A DNA stretch of 64,000 nucleotides, from positions 1-64,000 of the forward strand of contig CAMDKM010000004.1 of NCBI GenBank assembly GCA_945900965.1. The letters run 5' to 3'. This stretch comes from Bordetella parapertussis (GTDB lineage Bacteria > Pseudomonadota > Gammaproteobacteria > Burkholderiales > JACQAP01). Positions 63,718 to 64,000 of the stretch are shown here, piece after piece. The translations under genes and the position numbers were made by a program. Position 1 is the stretch's first letter. Every line of letters begins with the position of its first letter. The notes beneath the pieces are model-generated. The model made no database searches. It saw only the letters and a program-made list of their open reading frames with translations, and was not told where the DNA came from.

Positions 63718-64000
63718 GTGAACTCTCCAGAAAGGAATCAGTTACTTTTAAAATGCTGGATTTCCGTTTTCACGGGAATGACATTCGGGCCTTTACCCAG
63801 TGTTTCTTTGGCAACCATATTGCACGAAATAAGGATTTCCCAACTTTAATGCAACTGCGGGTGTCTGTGAACGGGGAGCTGCCTGAATGCGACTACGTGC
63901 CACCGCCCGGGCCGTTACTCGCAGACAACGCAGCCTCTTTACCGCGCATTCGAGTTATACCGCGTAGCGAAGTCTGCACGAAATCATCCACGTAGGTATA
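63718..64000. other. Right edge, no gene recognised
   Basis: The 283 bases upstream of the YgdQ-like gene contain short frames with no coding signature and no convincing Mn riboswitch. The leader of the minus-strand gene and its promoter are expected here. The window ends inside this stretch. Confidence 0.5.

Overview
The window looks like one contiguous piece of chromosome from a Betaproteobacterium-like organism. Evidence is the aceA-aceK pair with a DUF3612-type regulator, folE2, a betaproteobacterial dnaE, RpoE with an RseA-type partner, many LysR regulators and G+C-rich codon use. The genus cannot be read from the sequence. I see no rRNA, tRNA, CRISPR array or complete insertion sequence. 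The region has many small repeats and an unusual number of broken genes: dinD, lhr plus a separate lhr fossil, an acylphosphatase, a terC copy, a secreted protein and an araC fragment.

Layout. 1-9.1 kb: a heptamer tandem repeat abutting metY, an MFS transporter, a hybrid histidine kinase, a secreted DUF4440-like protein, a frameshifted dinD, a hydrolase/isomerase pair and trhO. 9.1-13.9 kb: the glyoxylate-shunt genes aceA-aceK, divergent from a DUF3612 regulator across a perfect palindrome. 14.2-22.1 kb: dnaE, a WbuC-like cupin and a damaged lhr helicase. 22.2-27.5 kb: an SDR, a four-carbon acid sugar kinase, a RuBisCO-like protein and a PhyH dioxygenase, probably acid-sugar catabolism. 27.6-32 kb: a dead acylphosphatase, DoxX/rhodanese/LysR, dinB, then a stretch with heptad repeats, a 23-codon ORF with an extreme Shine-Dalgarno, a terminator and a REPIN-like element. 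32-50 kb: membrane proteins, three fasciclin proteins, two EF-hand proteins, a beta-propeller, a BacNav-like channel, a dgkA/PAP2 pair, a TerC/TerB-type operon, htpX-hpf-nhaR, folE2, RpoE with a very short anti-sigma-like protein, and a pyrimidine-dimer glycosylase. 50.7-52.9 kb: katG.

The most interesting system is 53.0-61.9 kb: ten minus-strand genes, mostly overlapping or within a few dozen bases of each other, headed by a MerR-type regulator with a B12-binding domain. It keeps the W-x9-EH motif and axial-ligand histidine of CarH/LitR photoreceptors. Its predicted sigma70 promoter (TGGACA, 17 bp, TATTAT) has a perfect 13-bp palindrome over the -35 box. Downstream are two Cfa-family methyltransferases, an acyl desaturase, an FAD oxidoreductase, DUF1365, DUF1295 and DUF2878 proteins, a secreted protein and a lipocalin. 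This reads as a light- and B12-controlled membrane-lipid remodelling operon, possibly making methylated or furan fatty acids. The products are inferred.

The functional theme of the right half is envelope, light and oxidative-stress defence: RpoE, KatG, pyrimidine-dimer glycosylase, HtpX, HPF, TerC proteins and the CarH lipid operon. Two of the frameshifts fall in T-runs, so assembly error must be excluded before those genes are called dead.
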